A DNA stretch of 64,000 nucleotides, taken from NCBI GenBank assembly GCA_025618425.1, contig CM046832.1, positions 73,928,797-73,992,796 of the forward strand. The letters run 5' to 3'. The notes beneath the pieces are model-generated. The model saw nothing but the letters and a program-made list of their open reading frames with translations. It had not been told where the DNA came from and searched no databases. The position numbers and the translations under genes were made by a program. Every line of letters begins with the position of its first letter. Positions within the stretch are counted from its first letter, which is position 1. Of the stretch, positions 1 through 11,865 are shown one piece after another. Source of the stretch: Heliocidaris tuberculata. Taxonomy: Eukaryota > Echinodermata > Echinoidea > Camarodonta > Echinometridae.

Positions 1-234
1 AATTCCTATCTAAAATTCAAAAACTGAAAAATTCTTACCAGCTCAGCTTTAATTTGGAACCCGATGATGTCGCCTTACGGAAACTTTATTCTTCTTTTTT
101 GAGTAATGCATTGCAGCTTTAGGAGAAATGGAACGTATCGAAGTATGATTTAAATATAAGGAATCCCAGCACAATGCCGAAATATAAAAATTCAATGAAG
201 AATCCAAAATGGCTTTTGAACTACTATTAGTATA
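1..234. other. Left flank, no gene seen
   Basis: AT-rich sequence up to the first base of the large transposon. I see no open frame, RNA gene or repeat here. Confidence 0.5.
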
Positions 235-1465
235 TAGTCAGGCAGCCCAGTGACTTTTGATCAAACGAACGAGGTACCAATATCTGAGTATTGGAACATC
301 CTGGGAGGAACCAAATTTATGCAAATATGGACGTCTGCCGTGGCCCCACTGCTGCGTGTGGCCCCAGGGGCCCGTTAAAATGGGCCCAAAAATGCATTTG
401 ATCAAAGATTATAGGTACCACATGAAACTCATGGTAAATATTTTGGTCCATCACACACTTTACAGAATGGGCCTTGCCAGACAAATTTTCTGCTGCTTAG
501 GGCCCGCCAGACGCCCCCAAAGGGTCCCTAAAATTGGGCCTCGATCAAACGTAGGAGATACCACTTGAAACTAATTTCAAATGAATACATGAATACCACA
601 AAGCACAGAATGGCCCATGCCAGACAAATTTTCTGCTGCTAAGTGCCCGCCAGACGCCCCCAAAATATGGTCCAAAGGCCCACTATGGTAGCTTTGACCC
701 AGTTTAAATATTCAAGGTACCGCTTTAAACCAGTTTTGAATGTTCAGATTAATCTTACAGACTATGGAAATCATACTGGCAGACAAATTTTCTGCTGCTT
801 AGGGCCCGCCAGACGCCCCCCAAGGGCCCCTAAAATTGGGCCTCGATCAAACGTAGGAGATACCACTTGTAACTAATTTCAAATGAATGCATGAATACCT
901 CAAAGCACAGAATGGCCCATGCCAGACAAATTTTCTGCTGCTAAGTGCCCGCCAGACGCCCCCAAAATATGGTCCAAAGGCCCACTATGGTAGCTTTGAC
1001 CCAGTTTAAATATTCAAGGTACCACTTAAAACCAATTTGGAATGCTCAGGTTAATCTTACAGACTATGGAAATCATACTGGCAGACAAATTTTCTGCTGC
1101 TTAGGGCCCGCCAGACGCCCCCAAAGGGCCCCTAAAATTGGGCCTCGATCAAACGTAGGAGATATCACTTGAAACTAATTTCAAATGAATGCATGAATAC
1201 CAGAGCATAGAATGGCCCCTGCCAGAAAAATTTTCTGCTGCTAAGTGCCCGCCAGACGCCCCTAAAATATGGCCCAAAGGCCCACTATGGTAGCGTTTAA
1301 ATATTCAAGGTACCATTTAAAACCAGTTTGGAATGTTCAGGTTAATCTTTAATACAGACTACTGAAATAATCTTCATAGACATTTTTTTTGCTGCTTAGG
1401 GGCCGCAAGACAGAAAAACGGGGCCCCCAAAATGCACCATGATCACACATAGGGGGTACTACTCA
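235..1465 (+). repeat. Left inverted arm made of ~300-bp tandem subrepeats
   Basis: After a unique ~240-bp terminal block, the arm repeats a unit of about 302 bp. The markers CAGACAAATTTTCTGCTGCT and GCCCGCCAGACGCCCC recur near 478, 622, 780, 924, 1080 and 1225. Units also carry a block starting CTCGATCAAACGTAGGAGAT. Short open frames here are by-products of the repeat and are not genes. The inner end (about 1400-1465) matches the right arm in inverted orientation and preserves the empty site of the insertion found at 5722-5969. Confidence 0.8.
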
Positions 1466-1827
1466 AAATCAACATTAAATGGAAAAAAAAAATATTTTCC
1501 ACATACATGTACTAAAGAACTGCCAATGCAAGACAAACTTTGTGGTCCATAGGGCCCACCTGATGAAAAAAGGTGTAGGCTCATGGGGCCCATAAGTGAA
1601 TTTAAAATACAAGAATCAATATTAAAAGAAACCAAAAACATTATATTTAGTGCTTGGTAACTTCCACCTGGAATCGTTTTCTATGGTGCCATTGGCACTT
1701 TCATCAAGGAAAGTGGCGCACAACACCTCCTTACCCAATCTAGGTATTAGCTGAAGGGTCCTTAATCGCTTACAATCGGAAACACTACAACAGATGTGTC
1801 CGGATCCATGACATCCTTGCTCTCGCC

Positions 1828-4022
1828 ATGGAGATAAAGATCTATGAAAGTTTCAAGTCGACTCTCGCGCAAGAAGCACAAGATGCAATCAGGGAGGTGG
1901 AAGAGAGAATCAGTGGCCTGCTTGCAACTGTTCCTGAGGATCCAGATGCTCAGATAGAATTCCTCAATACCAGTCAACTCTTTCAAGAACACATGAATCA
2001 GTATGAGATGTTCTTCAAGGCAGTGATGACTGGAAAACTTGGCCCACTGCCCAATACTGGTGTATGTATGTCTTCACGATTAATCAAGTTCTCAGAGATC
2101 TCATGCATGCACTATGCTCAAATGATGTCGTCGGGTACATCAACATACTACCAGTCGTAATATACCTCTTCTTTGGATTGAATCGAACCAGCTATGCCAG
2201 ATGGGGCGTACTCTTTCTCAATTCAACTCAAGAATGCAGGACATCAGAGTCGATTGATTCTACAGTCAGGGGCTTCTCCATCAGATGAACAAGCAGAAAT
2301 TTTGTCAGATCAGCCATCGATTTTACCCTGGAGCAGAGTGTGAATAGAGACGCAGCATCACCAATGAGAGGCATTGTACGATTCCACAACTCAAGTAATG
2401 CCACCAGAAGATGGTGCATCACATCAGCCCAGCTGGGCATGTCCATCAGAGAGTTGCAGAATTTGACAGGGCTGGATGCCATGGAGCAGCCAGCAACACA
2501 GCTACAGACAAGCAGAATTGTGAAGGATAGTTGCCAAAGGGATGCTTTGATGAATGCCATTACAGAAACATGTGACCTGCTTTGTTTTCTCCAGCAACAA
2601 CATCATTATGTCTTCTGAACATTGCTACAGGCAAAGAAGCATCCAAGGAAGCCCAATACTATCTGATTAGAAGCCTTGGTATTGGCCATGAACTTCATAT
2701 GAAGTTCAAGGAAGAATGCGCAGGAGACAAAGATTCCTGAAATCCATTCAGAGACGAAAGGTAGAAAATTTTGCAAGGGACCATTTAAAGAGGCATCCCA
2801 TCACAAAAGAGAAACCATCAGCTGAGAGTCTGAGGGATGTTTTCATTGCATTCTGGTCATCGTTTCAGAGAAGACATCCTTTAACCTCAGGCATGTAATG
2901 TCCTTCCCAATCACAAAATATCCTGTACAGCACACTCAAATGGAACAAGAATTAAGACAAACAAAAGCAAGATGCTGGCAAAACTAGAGGAATTGCAGGG
3001 TGGTTTCACAGAAACATCGCTTCTGCCAATCGATGTGACTTTGAACTTTGATCGACTGTGGACTCTTGATACATTTCTTCTCATCTGCGATATGGGCATC
3101 TCACCAGAAATCTTCTACCACACGTTTGTTCCAGCCAAGGGGAAAGATATCCACTTGTTGTTCGATACTTATCAACCAACATGACCAATGTCTTTGAACG
3201 AGAGCGAGAGAAAACTTCGGGAGCAGTATAGGCGTATGATCGTCAATTTATCATCGTTAGTCCAGAACAAGACAGAGCTGTCACAAGTTACTGCAAAATG
3301 GGATTTTCAAAGACCATTTGGCAAGGTTTCTTCTGAAAGAATGGCAAGAAGAGCAGTATGGACCATCCCTATAGGAAACAAGTCACCAATCGTCTCCTAT
3401 AATGGCAACTGTGTCCGTCTTGCCCTCAATGAGCGTGATTGCAAGATGACAGTGGAGCACCCAGCCCATCTTCAATGAAGCCTTGAGGAAGCTGACACCC
3501 TCCTTGCATTTCATGCAGCAAACATTACTGGAAATACCATGGTCAGAGCTTCTGATACAGATGTTCTTGTGATCCTTCTCGGAATGATTGGAAGGCACTG
3601 GAGAAGTCAGAGAGACACATCCTATGATCGCATTATGATGGACTGCGGATCTGTGAATTATCATCGTTACATTGATATTAGTAGCATTGCTACCGACCTT
3701 AAGCATGTTGAGTCATCGAAAACTAGACTAGCTGCTGCAATGCCAGGTCTTCATGCACTGACAGGATATGATTTCACCACAGCATTCTACCCAAAGGGTA
3801 AAGTGAAGCCACCAGAAATTCTTTAGAAGGACTCTACAGGAACATTCATCCAGTTCTTTGGCAAGCTGTGTTCTGTAGATGAGCCAGACCAAAGAATAGC
3901 AGAGAAGTTCATTTGCTGCTTGTATGGTATGAATGGAGATGATGTCAACGAAGCGAGATACACATGATTCAAGTTCCGAGCCATCTTGGAGTGATGACTC
4001 CGCAGATGAAACAGAGATTTGA
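1828..4022 (+). pseudogene. Broken transposon-encoded nuclease-like protein (NYARW / SDTDV / GLHALTG family)
   Basis: Six or more collinear coding pieces in changing frames read as one decayed protein. In order they carry: an acidic helical segment (1828-2090); a TSYARWGVLFL motif (about 2190-2220), matching the N-Y-A-R-W motif of the family; RDAASPMRGIVRFHNSS (about 2349-2400); a piece ending LLFDTYQPT (2972-3184); an RASDTDVLVILL motif with D-x-D acidic residues (3542-3580); NYHRYIDISSIA (about 3657-3690); GLHALTGYDFTTAF followed by KGKVKP (about 3747-3815); and a C-terminal CLYGMNGDDVNEARY plus serine/acidic tail to 4022. The order matches a widespread family of invertebrate predicted proteins with a PIN/XPG-like acidic core. 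In the usual form the GLHA motif has Cys where this copy has Tyr. Frameshifts near 2090, 2290 and 3830 and stops near 2618, 2896 and 3184 make it nonfunctional. Its place between inverted arms suggests it was the element's transposase or an accessory nuclease. Confidence 0.65.
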
Positions 4023-5694
4023 GCTTCCATAATATTTTCAGCATAAAGTTAATGGGGATGTTTAATTACATTAGCTTACAAATTATACTTTTAAGATACG
4101 AGTGAATGGCGTATTTAGTTTTAACTCCATTGTTTTATCACTATCTCTATACCATTAATTCTTATTTCTCAAACTTCATCCACAAAATGTTTCAAAAAAG
4201 AAATTTTGGAAAATTTTAGGCAAAAATTGTAACTGCTAAGTACATCTTAGAAAGCAATTCACCACCACCAGTTTTTTTTTTTTTTTTTTTAAATAATTTT
4301 CTTTCTCCATAACACTACCGAACTAAGCAAATTCAAACAAAAATTTCTTAATTATCATTAAGATAAGAACTGGGTCAATCAGATCTTGTCATTTCAAAAT
4401 TCCAACTACATCAAACCTTTTGCCAATCGCCAAAATTTTATTTAGAACACAAATATTAAAAAAAAAAAATTATTTAGGCCTATACTGTACCAAAATGTAT
4501 TTTGTATCTAATATTTCAGTGTAAGAATCCAATGGGTTTTCATTACATTATCTAATAAACCTTTTGCCAATTGCCAAAATATTCTATATATTGTACCTAA
4601 ATGTATTTTGCATCTAATATTTCAGTGTAAGAATGCAATGGGTTTTCATTACATTCTCTAATATTCAATCCAACTTGGATTTTTGAAAGATACAAAGTCT
4701 AGATGATCACTTATACAGAAGTATTCATGTGTTTTGAGTAAGTATGCTTTATATAAGTATTCTTTACATTTTAAGGATTATATTAAGGATTATATTAATG
4801 CGTTAAGTTTGATATTTTTACATCCGATAGATGTTCATACACCAAAGTTTTTTAAGAAATTGTTTCGATTGTATAGAAAAGTCAAAATGGAGGTAACCAT
4901 TAATTTCACATATCTTACACGGCAGTGCCATAAATTCATCAGGCAAATATGTCACATCCATGCGTCATTATTTTCACCATGCAGGGTGTACAGTACATGT
5001 ACATGCTTTGTGAGCTTTTTTGAAATGGTCATCTTAGCCCAACTACAAGAATATTTTTTGATGACAACTAACTTTGTCTCAAAAAAGATTTTGATCCTTT
5101 TGGACTGTGTAGAATTTCAACAAAAAAAGACATGGTGTGTTCAGATAAAACAAATATTAGCTTTCTTGTTTGTAATAAACATTTGTATTTAAGATAAAAA
5201 AGTAATTGCCAAGTCAAACAATACTTATGGTTCCTGGGGCCTGTAACATAAAGAGATACAATCAATCTTACGATCAATTGTAACTCTTCAGTACATGGTT
5301 TGTCATAGACTTACGATTTTATCTCTTTACGTTACAGGCCCCAGATCTAATCTAGTAATATCTGAGAAAAAGAAGCATAGATATGAGAATGCATTAACGC
5401 AGCTCCAGAGCTGAATAACATGGTGTATACAGACATCATACATGGACATAGAAATATACAGAGGAAATTACAATCGTGCTATACAAACTGACATACTTTC
5501 ATGTTTCTATCATAATATGCATTTAGTGATAAATATGAAATAAAGAGAGGGGTTGTTAGAGAGATATCATGTATATATAGAGAGAGAGAGAAATAGAGAA
5601 ATATATAATAAAAGAAAGTAATAGACAGAGGGATGGAAGGTGAGAGAGAGAGAGAGAGAAAGAGAATAATAGAGTGTGATGTAGATTTGACATG
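4023..5694. other. AT-rich internal spacer of the transposon
   Basis: No convincing gene. A short direct repeat starts with CCTTTTGCCAAT at about 4416 and again at 4560, and shares the block from GTATTTTG to GGGTTTTCATTACATT (about 4497-4548 and 4603-4653). A small foldback MITE lies at 5234-5344. AG-rich low-complexity sequence runs from about 5577 to 5663. Confidence 0.5.
5234..5344. mobile_element. 111-bp foldback MITE with CTGGGGCCTGTAAC termini
   Basis: CTGGGGCCTGTAACATAAAG at the left is matched by the reverse complement of the right end, which reads CTGGGGCCTGTAACGTAAAG. The centre is AT-rich. No target duplication is obvious. Short MITEs with GGGGCC-type ends are common in invertebrate genomes; the superfamily is not decidable here. 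Confidence 0.65.
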
Positions 5695-5721
5695 TGTGGT
5701 ACCTCCTATGTTTGATCATGG

Positions 5722-5969
5722 CGGGTCCGCTCGCTATTCATTTAACACGCGCTATGAATAGCGGCCCTTATGAGTAGTTATGAATAGTGGTCCTTATGGA
5801 TGGATGTCCTTATGAATAGCGAGGAAATTTGTCTATGGTTTGCTCGCTATTCAGAAGGACCGCTATTCGTACAAAACCGCTATTCATTTAGTCACGAGTT
5901 ATGGATAGCGGTCCTCATGAATAAGTGTTCCTTATGAATAGCGGTCCTTATGACTAGTGAGTTTACCCC
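5722..5969. mobile_element. Nested 248-bp element with 8-bp target duplication
   Basis: GATCATGG stands on both sides (5714-5721 and 5970-5977). The left arm of the host transposon has the same site once, uninterrupted, near 1435, so the insertion is directly supported by an empty site. The ends agree imperfectly (CGGGTCCGCTCGC against GGGGTAAACTCAC in reverse complement). The inside consists of scattered direct and inverted copies of TATGAATAGCGG and GTCCTTATGA. The 8-bp duplication fits hAT-type or another 8-bp-duplicating superfamily. Confidence 0.8.
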
Positions 5970-6445
5970 GATCATGGTGCATTTTGGGGGCCCCATTTTT
6001 CTGTCTGGCGGGCCCTAAGCAGCAAAAAATATGTCTGGTATGGGCCATTTTGTGCTCTGTGGTATTTATGTATTTAATTAAAATTGATTTCAAGTGGTAT
6101 CTCCTACATTTGATCGAGGCCCAATTTTAGGGGCCTTTTGGGGCGTCTGGCGGCCCTTGGGCAGCAAAAAATTTGTCTGTCAAGATGATTGTAATAGTCT
6201 GCAAGATTAACCTGAGCATTCCAAATTGGTTTAAAGCGGTACCTTGAATATTTAAACTGGGTCAAAGCAACCATAATGGGCCTTTGGGCCATATTTTGGG
6301 GGCGTCTGGCGGGCACTTAGCAGAAAATTTGTCTGGCATGGGTCATTATGTGCTTTGAGGTATTCATGCATTCATTTGAAATTAGTTTCAAGTGGTATCT
6401 CCTACGTTTGATCGAGGCCCAATTTTAGGGGCCCTTTGGGGGTGT

Positions 6446-7229
6446 CACGGACTATGGAAATCGTACTGACAGACAAATTTTCTGCTGCTTAGGGCCCTAA
6501 GCAGCAGAAAATTTGTCTGTCAGTACGATTTCCATAGTCCGTGAGATTAACTTGAGCATTCCAAATTGGTTTTGAGTGGTACCTTGAATATTTAAACTGG
6601 GTCAAAGCTACCATAGTGGGCCATTTGGCCATATTTGGGGGGCGTCTGGCAGGCACTTAGCAGCAGAAAATTTGTCTGGCATGGGCCATTCTATGCTCTG
6701 TGGTATTCATGCTTTCATTTGAATTTAGTTTCAAGTGGTATCTCCTACGTTTGATCGAGGCCCAATTTTAGGGGCCCTTTGGGGGTGTCACGGACTATGG
6801 AAATCGTACTGACAGACAAATTTTCTGCTGCTTAGGGCCCTAAGCAGCAGAAAATTTGTCTGTCAGTACGATTTCCATAGTCCGTGAGATTAACTTGAGC
6901 ATTCCAAATTGGTTTTGAGTGGTACCTTGAATATTTAAACTGGGTCAAAGCTACCATAGTGGGCCATTTGGCCATATTTGGGGGGCGTCTGGCAGGCACT
7001 TAGCAGCAGAAAATTTGTCTGGCATGGGCCATTCTATGCTCTGTGGTATTCATGCTTTCATTTGAATTTAGTTTCAAGTGGTATCTCCTACGTTTGATCG
7101 AGGCCCAATTTTAGGGGCCCTTTGGGGGTGTCACGGACTATGGAAATCGTACTGACAGACAAATTTTCTGCTGCTTAGGGCCCTAAGCAGCAGAAAATTT
7201 GTCTGTCAGTACGATTTCCATAGTCCGTG
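6446..7229. repeat. Three perfect 98-bp palindromes spaced 343 bp apart
   Basis: Each palindrome (6446-6543, 6789-6886, 7132-7229) starts CACGGACTATGG, is centred on AGGGCCCT and reads the same on both strands over all 98 bases. The 245 bp between successive palindromes also appear identical. The half-site matches the block found once per unit in the left arm, so each palindrome looks like a head-to-head fusion of two arm units. Confidence 0.9.
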
Positions 7230-7749
7230 AGATTAACTTGAGCATTCCAAATTGGTTTTGAGTGGTACCTTGAATATTTAAACTGGGTCAAAGCTACCAT
7301 AGTGGGCCATTTGGCCATATTTGGGGGGCGTCTGGCAGGCACTTAGCAGCAGAAAATTTGTCTGGCATGGGCCATTCTATGCTCTGTGGTATTCATGCTT
7401 TCATTTGAATTTAGTTTCAAGTGGTATCTCCTACGTTTGATCGAGGCCCAATTTTAGGGGCCCTTTGGGGCGTCTGGCGGGCCCTAAGCAGTAGAAAATT
7501 TGTCTGGCAAGGCCCATTCTGTAAAGTGTGTGATGAACCAATATATTTACCATGAGTTTCATGTGGTACCTATAATGTTTGATCAAATGCATTTTTGGGC
7601 CCATTTTAACGGGCCCCTGGGGCCACACGCAGCAGAGGGGCCACGGCAGACGTCCATATTTGCATATACTAGGTTCCTCCCGTGATGTTCCAATACTCAG
7701 ATATTGGTACCTCGTTCGTTTGATCAAAAGTCACTGGGCTGCCTGACTA

Positions 7750-8211
7750 ATACCGCCATTATTGAGACAAACACCACACGATTTGAGACATCGGTGTTGC
7801 CATCCTCTGATTGGTCCGTTGAGGACGTTCTTCCTGTGTACGTGTGTACGATGTGTGTGTGTGCCAGTGGTAGCTGGCCCGAACCACGGATTCGATATTA
7901 AAAATTATGCAAGAATGCCTGTAAATATATTCAGATGAATACACGATGTTAATGTTAGAAGTTCAAGACAGAATTGCACACGCAAAATCAAGAAACCGAA
8001 TTATAACGGGAAATCCTCGGGCTCTGTTCGATTCATGTGTCTGCTGGTTTAGTGTACGCTCGTATTCTCTGTATTATCCGCGCACACTGCACTGCACTAT
8101 GCATGCGATGCACGGTAAAGGATAGTTCCTACAACCAAAGAGTTTAAATACGAAGAGTGCTCAGTCCCGAAGTAAAGCACGCGTGTGTGGTACATGTCGA
8201 TTATGGCAAGC
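7750..8211. other. Unassigned sequence between two large elements
   Basis: No gene recognised. A short TG-rich stretch lies at 7834-7865. There is no sign of exons with usable splice sites. Confidence 0.4.
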
Positions 8212-8537
8212 CATCGGGGTCTACTTACGTCTACTCACCACGTGTACTTGATTTTCGATACACGTACCTATATTGACCAATCAGAAGCCAGTATTCAGTA
8301 CGCGTACTGTTTTTGGTCATCACGTCACGTGTGTTTAAGGGTACGTGTACTTTACTTTTACAGACGTTACTGACCCCTCCGGCCATAGGTGGCCAAAGGG
8401 TTCAGAAGCGTCAGTTACTGTAACGTGTGCTTTGTCATTTAGGTAACGTGTACCTTGACTAGTCATTACGTGACGTCTATACAATTACGTGTGCTCTGGT
8501 CGTTACGTGACGTCAGCTAAGAGTTAGTCTATTTCCA

Positions 8538-8577
<40 letters not shown>

Positions 8578-8578
<1 letters not shown>

Positions 8579-8795
8579 TCAATAAAGCAAACCATGTACG
8601 TTAATAATATTGTTCAATAAGGGAAGTATATAGGGCTTGGCAGGGGCTCAGGGTGTTTAATATATTTCTGTTTGTGACTGATTATTAAGCCGTCCTATAA
8701 AATTTTAGAGTAGTAGTAGGCCTACACTCTTTTTAGCAAACTAACAAAAATCTAAGTAAAGTATAAACCGTGCGGAGTTGGTTTATTATTGTCAT

Positions 8796-8835
<40 letters not shown>

Positions 8836-9320
8836 TTTTATTTCATTATTATGATTGTTACTATTATCATCATCATTATTATTATTATTATTATTATTAA
8901 TATTGCTTTTATTATCGTCATAAAAATTTGTCATAATGAAATTAATGTATAAAGTTTATTCATAAATGCCATGTAATGAGCGGAGGAAAGAGAAACAAGT
9001 TGATGATTTAGATTAGGAGAACTCCCCCACATGTACAGCTCATGTTTACTATAATAGTCAAAGCTATATAGTGCATACAAAGTATACAAACTTCTACTAC
9101 ATGGACACTATTCATCACGCTCTTATCCTCCATCTGTTGTGCAATTAAGGGTCATGACCTCTGTGGACTCGTTGTCATGACCACTGGAAGGCCGCCTGTT
9201 TACCCATCAAGGATTAACCAGCTGATATCCAGTGCATAAGAGGTACTAATACATTAATGGGGAGATGGCTTGCCTATCCTTGCTATAACCAGGGAATCCT
9301 AGTTACATTAATACATTCCC
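8578..9320. repeat. Interior stretch with ACT and ATT triplet microsatellites
   Basis: (ACT)n lies at about 8798-8832 and (ATT)n at about 8875-8900, in AT-rich sequence. Low-complexity frames here are artefacts of the triplets. No gene seen. Confidence 0.8.
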
Positions 9321-9408
9321 ATGCTATAACCAAGGAGTTATCTGCTATAATAATTGAAACGAGACATCCTCGTCCTCCTCCCCCTTCCCCGGCGAAAAAA
9401 TGTGAAGC

Positions 9409-9530
9409 CCCTCCCCCCCCCCCCACCCCTTAATTCCCCCCCCCCAAAAAAAAATAGAAGAAGAAGAAGGAGAAGGAGAAGAAGAAGAAGAAGGAGAAGA
9501 AGAAGAAGAAGAAGAAGAAAAAAAAAAGTA
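9409..9530. repeat. Poly-C tract followed by GAA/GGA microsatellite
   Basis: A C run near 9413-9424 and another near 9437-9445 precede (GAA)n with GGA variants at about 9457-9518. The poly-arginine and poly-serine frames over it are not genes. Confidence 0.85.
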
Positions 9531-11600
9531 GTGTAAAATAATGATGAGTAAATGATAAAACAAACGGTTTGTTTTCTTAACAATTAAAGAAAAAAATCTT
9601 CATCGGTTGTTACACTCCTTGGCATTATATACTTGAACTTTGAAAAATCATAGAAGATTTGTAATCCATGTGGAGGCAGAGATGGATTCCACTAAATTTC
9701 GTCATAGGGTCTATACTAAGGCCGGGGGGGGGGGGGGATCGGCTGTCAATGTCACACAGGCCTAATGAATATTCTAGTCGCAAAGGCGTTAGTGAAAAGA
9801 CTGTTGATAAATTCAATGTATTCATTAAAACAATTATTTTTTTAAAGACTGAATGTTCATACGTTATACAGTGAGGGGGCGGGGGGGGGGTGTGACTGTT
9901 GCTGGGATAGAACAAGAACACACGCAAACAATTGTATGCCTATTATAAATTAAGAGAGATCATCTTCTCAATGAAGCAGTATAAATCAGATAAATTAAAG
10001 GACAATTTTATCACAGGATTGGCAATTGACAGGAGGGGCATTTTGTTCTTCAGAAGATTTTCTTTTGTCACAGCAAGGACACTTTTCTTGATTTCGGAAC
10101 TCTGCAGAGGGCCCATCGAGCCCCTTGCCGAACCCCGGATCCGCCGCCATGGTAATGTACATATTATGTTCAATCAATTGATGTTTAAATCATCATCAGA
10201 ATCGATCCTTCTTCTCCCCTACCCCTTTTTATATAGAAGAGATCGAGCCTCTTTACCACAAAATCGTGGCCTCGCATGTAGACTGAGTTTCTATAGTACA
10301 CAATGATCAGTACTTCATCTACTAGTAAGTGCAATATAGGTTCTTGTTTCGCTAAGGGCGGGGAAAAATTGAGTATAGCCCCTGCCCCTTACTTCCGAGG
10401 CCTTGACTTGAACCGTGTTTCTAATACAGAACAGTCTTTAGAAACACTACCTTATTAATATGAGAGGGAATGGTGAAGAGACTGAGTAAGAAACAATAAC
10501 TTAGAGCACTAGAAAATATAAATATTTTCCATTGTTTTACTGTAAAATGATTTATGTCACATTATTTTTCCTTGCGAGTGGGCGAACAGACGGTGTTACC
10601 CATTCTATTTGTGGGCCTTGTAGTAGACGGGATTTGTAAATAATAATAGTGACCATTTATACCGCGCCATGTTTGTCAAAAGTCATAAGTAGAAAAACAC
10701 TGCATCTATATTAATCTGCAAGGGAGCGAAGCCAAGGAACTACAAATCCCCATTCTCTGCCCCCCACCCCCCTCCTTTTCCTCGGCTTCTATGACAGGCC
10801 TGGGCACGTGTCGAGCCCAACAGTCTGAGAGCTAATTTGAAAGTCCTTGTATATTATTCACTGAGATAAACTATGATACAATGTATTAACTTATAAAACA
10901 AAGAAATCAATAGCTTATGCATTATTGTAAAGTACAGTCATGTAGACCTTCAACAACAACAAAAAAAAAACTTTCAATCAAACATAGAGGCCAAATTTTT
11001 TTTAGTCGCTCGCAAATAGTTACATGAAAGGGGAATTTCACCCTGGTATTTAGCTGATTTAAATAAAAGCAGAAAATATTTTTTTAGTACTGCAGGGCAA
11101 ATGGGATGGGCCCTTACAAGATACGTCACGGAGTCGGTTGCCAAGTTGTGTTTGATTGATTACAACTTTAACAAATTAATAACATTCTCATTTCTTATCA
11201 GATTTTACTCAAACTTTTATTGGTCTGTTATTTCAATTTTCCCCATTCCTTTAACATTTTTAAAACAATGTAAGAAAGAAAACTGTATAAATGTATCTGA
11301 ATTTTCACTGGGGGCATTATTAAAAGAGGAAGTGGGCACAGCTCACTGGAAGTGATAAGGGGCATTTATAAGAAGGGGAAAGGGGGGGTACTTATGAACA
11401 AAATCGTCACTTATCAGACAAAAATAGGCTGAATCTACTTGAAAATGTGGGGGTATTGTGCCCCCAGCCCCCTTGGGAGGGGGGGGGGTGGAGAGGAGGG
11501 AGGCTGTCGTTGTGATACCAAGAGCTAATTGTGCTAGGGGGTAACTTTCCGGCGGGGGTAATTGTCATTGTCTTAGATTCATCTCTCACCTCCCACGAAA
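9531..11600. other. Non-coding stretch with poly-G runs
   Basis: G runs lie near 9723-9737 and 9878-9890. A stretch at about 10105-10150 ends in CCCCGGATCCGCCGCCATGG and resembles a decayed GGATCCG-type MITE end. A GGGGCA(C/T)TTATAAGAA-type minisatellite fragment lies near 11358-11420. No gene found. Confidence 0.4.
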
Positions 11601-11612
11601 TTTTTGAAATTA

Positions 11613-11642
11613 GAAATAATAATAATGATGATGATGATAATG

Positions 11643-11684
<42 letters not shown>

Positions 11685-11703
11685 TAATAATAATAATAAT
11701 AAC

Positions 11704-11742
<39 letters not shown>

Positions 11743-11792
11743 TATAATAATAGAATAATAATAATAATAATAACAATAATAATAATAATAAA
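11613..11792. repeat. AAT-rich microsatellite
   Basis: Long (AAT)n with GAT and AAC interruptions. It is followed at 11793-11865 by an ATTATATAGCGTATATTCC...GCGCTTTACAA block, of the kind seen at the ends of dispersed repeats in many invertebrates. Confidence 0.85.
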
Positions 11793-11865
11793 ATCATATT
11801 ACAATTATATAGCGTATATTCCGTGAATACTTCATTGCGCTTTACAATGTAATTTATTATTATTA

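Larger units (their letters stand above)
235..7749. mobile_element. 7.5-kb DNA transposon with long, internally repeated inverted termini
   Basis: The two ends are inverted copies. TAGTCAGGCAGCCCAGTGAC begins at 235, and its reverse complement ends at 7749. Agreement continues inward through the GATCAAACGAACGAGG block and several hundred bases more. Both ends are bordered by ATA (232-234 and 7750-7752), a possible 3-bp target duplication. The arms surround a broken gene (1828-4022) of a family common in invertebrate transposon-derived proteins. A 3-bp duplication would suit the Academ superfamily, but that placement is inference. What is seen is the inverted termini, the internal subrepeats and the gene remnant. 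The alternative is two inverted repeat clusters around an unrelated pseudogene; the exact match at both outermost ends argues against it. Confidence 0.75.
5695..7749 (-). repeat. Right inverted arm with 343-bp tandem units
   Basis: Reverse-complement counterpart of 235-1465. It is longer because three near-identical 343-bp units (starting near 6446, 6789 and 7132) were amplified, each carrying a perfect palindrome. The outermost ~300 bp (7440-7749) match the left terminus almost base for base. The inner end carries the nested insertion at 5722-5969. Confidence 0.8.

Noticed and set aside
8541..8577. Poly-T considered as the tail of a retroposed copy
   Set aside because: It lies on the inner side of the left arm, and the mirrored arm has poly-A at the matching inner edge. 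This fits inverted arms better than a reverse-transcribed tail.
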